A stretch of DNA of 64,000 bases from contig JAPFFF010000007.1 in the NCBI GenBank assembly GCA_039105265.1, positions 3,906,001 through 3,970,000 of the forward strand, read 5' to 3'. The notes beneath the pieces were generated by a model. It saw nothing but the letters and a program-made list of their open reading frames with translations, had not been told where the DNA came from and did no database searches. This DNA is from Tritrichomonas musculus. Lineage: Eukaryota; Parabasalia; Tritrichomonadida; Tritrichomonadidae. The position numbers and the translations under genes were made by a program. Shown piece after piece: positions 62,230 through 64,000 of the stretch; position 1 is the first letter of the stretch, and every line of letters begins with the position of its first letter.

Positions 62230-64000
62230 ATGGAAGAAGACCAAAATCTTTATTATTCAGCGAAATATCTATCTCATACGCAAAGACCTAATTCTTTAAA
62301 AGATAAAGGATTAAGAACATTCATTGAAATTGTTCCTTTGCATTCTCAGAATTTCAATATCATTTCGCTAATCCTTTTCCTCGATAGCTTAACCAAAGAA
62401 TTTATATGCAACAACAAAAGAGTTTATAATGACATTTTTTCGTTTAGTTGCTGTAATAAATCAAAGATAAATACTGAAATTCAAATATTTAGCATAACTG
62501 TCAAAAACGATTTGGAAACCATTAAAGTTCTCGCTAGAGATCAACTCCTTGAAAACCAAACTATGAAAGTTGTTACTATTGATTTTGAAGAATGTATCAT
62601 GACGTCGCCATATACTTTGAAAAATAAAGAGTGTCCTTTTTTGACTCAAGATTTTTGGAATAAACAATGTAAACATAAAAATACAATGCTTTATACTTTT
62701 TGTAATTACGTAGCTCGAAAAAATTCTAATTTTCCAATATTTATAAAATTTGCTTTTCAAAACTTTTTAGATAAAAGAACCTTGCGTAGAAGAGCCGTTA
62801 GTTTTCAAGGTTATGATGATTTTTATAAAATTTTATTGCATTTACCTGGTTTTGTTTATATTGAGATAAGTACTCAAAAAGTTCAGGACGATGGATTTGC
62901 ATTTAAATTTAATAATGATTTTGCTTTTATTAAAAATATAATATGGATTATGCCTTGGGCTTTAGAAGTTATAAATTATATGCATTATTTGCAAATTGAT
63001 GCTTCTTTTTATGCGCTTAAGCCTTACAAATTTTGTATATACCATTCAATTTATTTCAATTCAAGTTTTCCTTTCGCATTATCAATTGGCCCTAAAGAGA
63101 ACCGTTTTTTATATAATTTATTATTTGATGGATTAAATAAGTTTTGTTTAAATAAAAATGTTTTTGAAAATAAAGTTGTTTTATCAGATTTAGGTTCTCC
63201 TATCAAAAAGTTCTGTAAATTACATTCAAATATTCAATATTTTTGTCATCGTCATATTATACAAATATTTGGACCTAAATCATCATTAGGCATATGGGTT
63301 GCAAGGTTATTGAGATGCAAAACATATTTAATATATAAACAAGAAAAAGAATTTATTTTAGTTGAAATGGACGAATATAAAAAAGATCCAAATTCACCTT
63401 TATTTGACGATACCGATCAAGATAATGAAAAAAAACAAAAATTAAAAGATTTTGAAATTATGTTAAAAGATATAGATGAAGTGGAAAGAATGCCAAATAA
63501 AGAAGAAATTAAAAAAAGTGATTATTATATTGCTAATTGGGCAATATGGATTCGTTCTGACCACCATGTAGCTCGTTGTTCAAATCATTCGGAAGGTTTC
63601 CACGGAAATATCAATCAAAAATTGCCAGATTCCGGAACTCATTCATTTAAAACTGGTTTCACAACAATTGTAAATTATTTATTAAATTATATAAATAATT
63701 ACTCAGATATTTGTGGAAATTCTTTTCAAAACAAACATCAAAAAATGATTCAAAAAGTTATACAAATTCTTAGCAAGAGACCAGATAATTATTTAAAATG
63801 TTCAAAAGAAAATTGTGATTGTGGTGAAGATGATTTTGTTGAATCAATTTATGGAGTGAAACTTCCTTGCATACATACAATATTAAATAATTTTTGCAAA
63901 TCAGAAATATTTAATATTGTTAAAAATAGCAATGAAATTGATATTCAATATTTATTTGTTCAATCTCTCAAAAAGTTCCCCAATTATAAATTTGAAAAAA
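62230..64000 (+). CDS. Mutator-like (MULE) transposase, runs off window
   Basis: 590 codons are open from the ATG at 62230 to the window end with no stop. It would move its own element. The DDE core shows D257 in LQIDASFYALKPYKF, D320 in VVLSDLGSPIKKFC, followed by the C/H pair in YFCHRHIIQIFG, and E455 in RCSNHSEGFHGNINQKLP, the N..E..H pattern of MULEs. An insert of about 90 charged residues lies between the second Asp and the Glu. After it comes a Cys-rich stretch, CSKENCDCGEDDF, where MULEs often have a SWIM zinc domain. The first 230 residues are the DNA-binding part. The 120-bp arrays directly upstream are probably the element's subterminal region. No damage is seen. Confidence 0.85.
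   Translation, partial: MEEDQNLYYSAKYLSHTQRPNSLKDKGLRTFIEIVPLHSQNFNIISLILFLDSLTKEFICNNKRVYNDIFSFSCCNKSKINTEIQIFSITVKNDLETIKVLARDQLLENQTMKVVTIDFEECIMTSPYTLKNKECPFLTQDFWNKQCKHKNTMLYTFCNYVARKNSNFPIFIKFAFQNFLDKRTLRRRAVSFQGYDDFYKILLHLPGFVYIEISTQKVQDDGFAFKFNNDFAFIKNIIWIMPWALEVINYMHYLQIDASFYALKPYKFCIYHSIYFNSSFPFALSIGPKENRFLYNLLFDGLNKFCLNKNVFENKVVLSDLGSPIKKFCKLHSNIQYFCHRHIIQIFGPKSSLGIWVARLLRCKTYLIYKQEKEFILVEMDEYKKDPNSPLFDDTDQDNEKKQKLKDFEIMLKDIDEVERMPNKEEIKKSDYYIANWAIWIRSDHHVARCSNHSEGFHGNINQKLPDSGTHSFKTGFTTIVNYLLNYINNYSDICGNSFQNKHQKMIQKVIQILSKRPDNYLKCSKENCDCGEDDFVESIYGVKLPCIHTILNNFCKSEIFNIVKNSNEIDIQYLFVQSLKKFPNYKFEK

Larger units (their letters stand above)
60415..62306 (+). repeat. Tandem duplication of a 1126-bp segment
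   Basis: Sequence from 60415 (AGTTCTAAAATTTTCTTG) starts again at 61541. Each copy has about 100 bp of leader, an array of 120-bp units, then about 300 bp ending in the first 80 bases of the transposase gene. The second copy is 360 bp shorter because it has three units instead of six. Its transposase start continues into the full gene; in the first copy (ATG at 61464) the gene stops at the joint near 61541. Confidence 0.85.

Overview
The window looks like a trichomonad (parabasalid) chromosome, Trichomonas- or Tritrichomonas-like; the species cannot be fixed from this sequence alone. The signs are very A+T-rich intergenic DNA, intronless genes, very short 5' leaders beginning at TCA-type initiator (Inr) motifs, a three-repeat Myb protein, a Rab GTPase with VPS9-type proteins, a Maverick/Polinton fossil, and dense nested DNA transposons.

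1-11912: the right-hand part of a Maverick (Polinton). It carries a truncated unknown gene, a long fibre- or spike-like gene, a small ORF region, a protein-primed family B DNA polymerase with an HNH-like insert, a P-loop ATPase, two further element proteins, a 67-bp subterminal tandem repeat and a terminal hairpin ending in CT. Four copies of a short double-hairpin insert lie in its reading frames.

12031-17086: a decayed transposase-like gene and a decayed bromodomain gene in gene-poor DNA.

17423-28010: an outer element with two inverted arms of exactly 775 bp each once later insertions are removed. The arms are interrupted by a TA-flanked element, a TTAA-flanked element (itself holding an intact Tc1-type transposon) and a small TTAA-flanked MITE. 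The centre holds an element with about 300-bp terminal repeats, an AGAGGG-ended element and a hAT element with an 8-bp target duplication. At 31509-34351 a second nest follows: a hAT-type element holding a TA-flanked element and another hAT-type element.

35080-59065: the host gene block. It has a small hypothetical protein, a membrane-anchored coiled-coil protein, a VPS9-like protein, a Rab GTPase, a SCY1-like pseudokinase, a Myb factor, tRNA-Ser(AGA), a secretory-pathway protein, two coiled-coil or acidic repeat proteins, a second VPS9-like protein, a YhhN/TMEM86 protein, a calpain, histone H3, a TVP23-like Golgi protein and a GT-C-like membrane protein. Several of these (Rab, VPS9-like, SCYL, TVP23) belong to membrane traffic.

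60415-64000: a tandemly duplicated 1126-bp segment with G+C-rich 120-bp repeats (six units, then three), leading directly into an intact Mutator-like (MULE) transposase gene that runs off the window.

Starts were chosen at ATG codons, and an Inr-like TCA a short way upstream was used where one exists. All family assignments are by eye from motifs.
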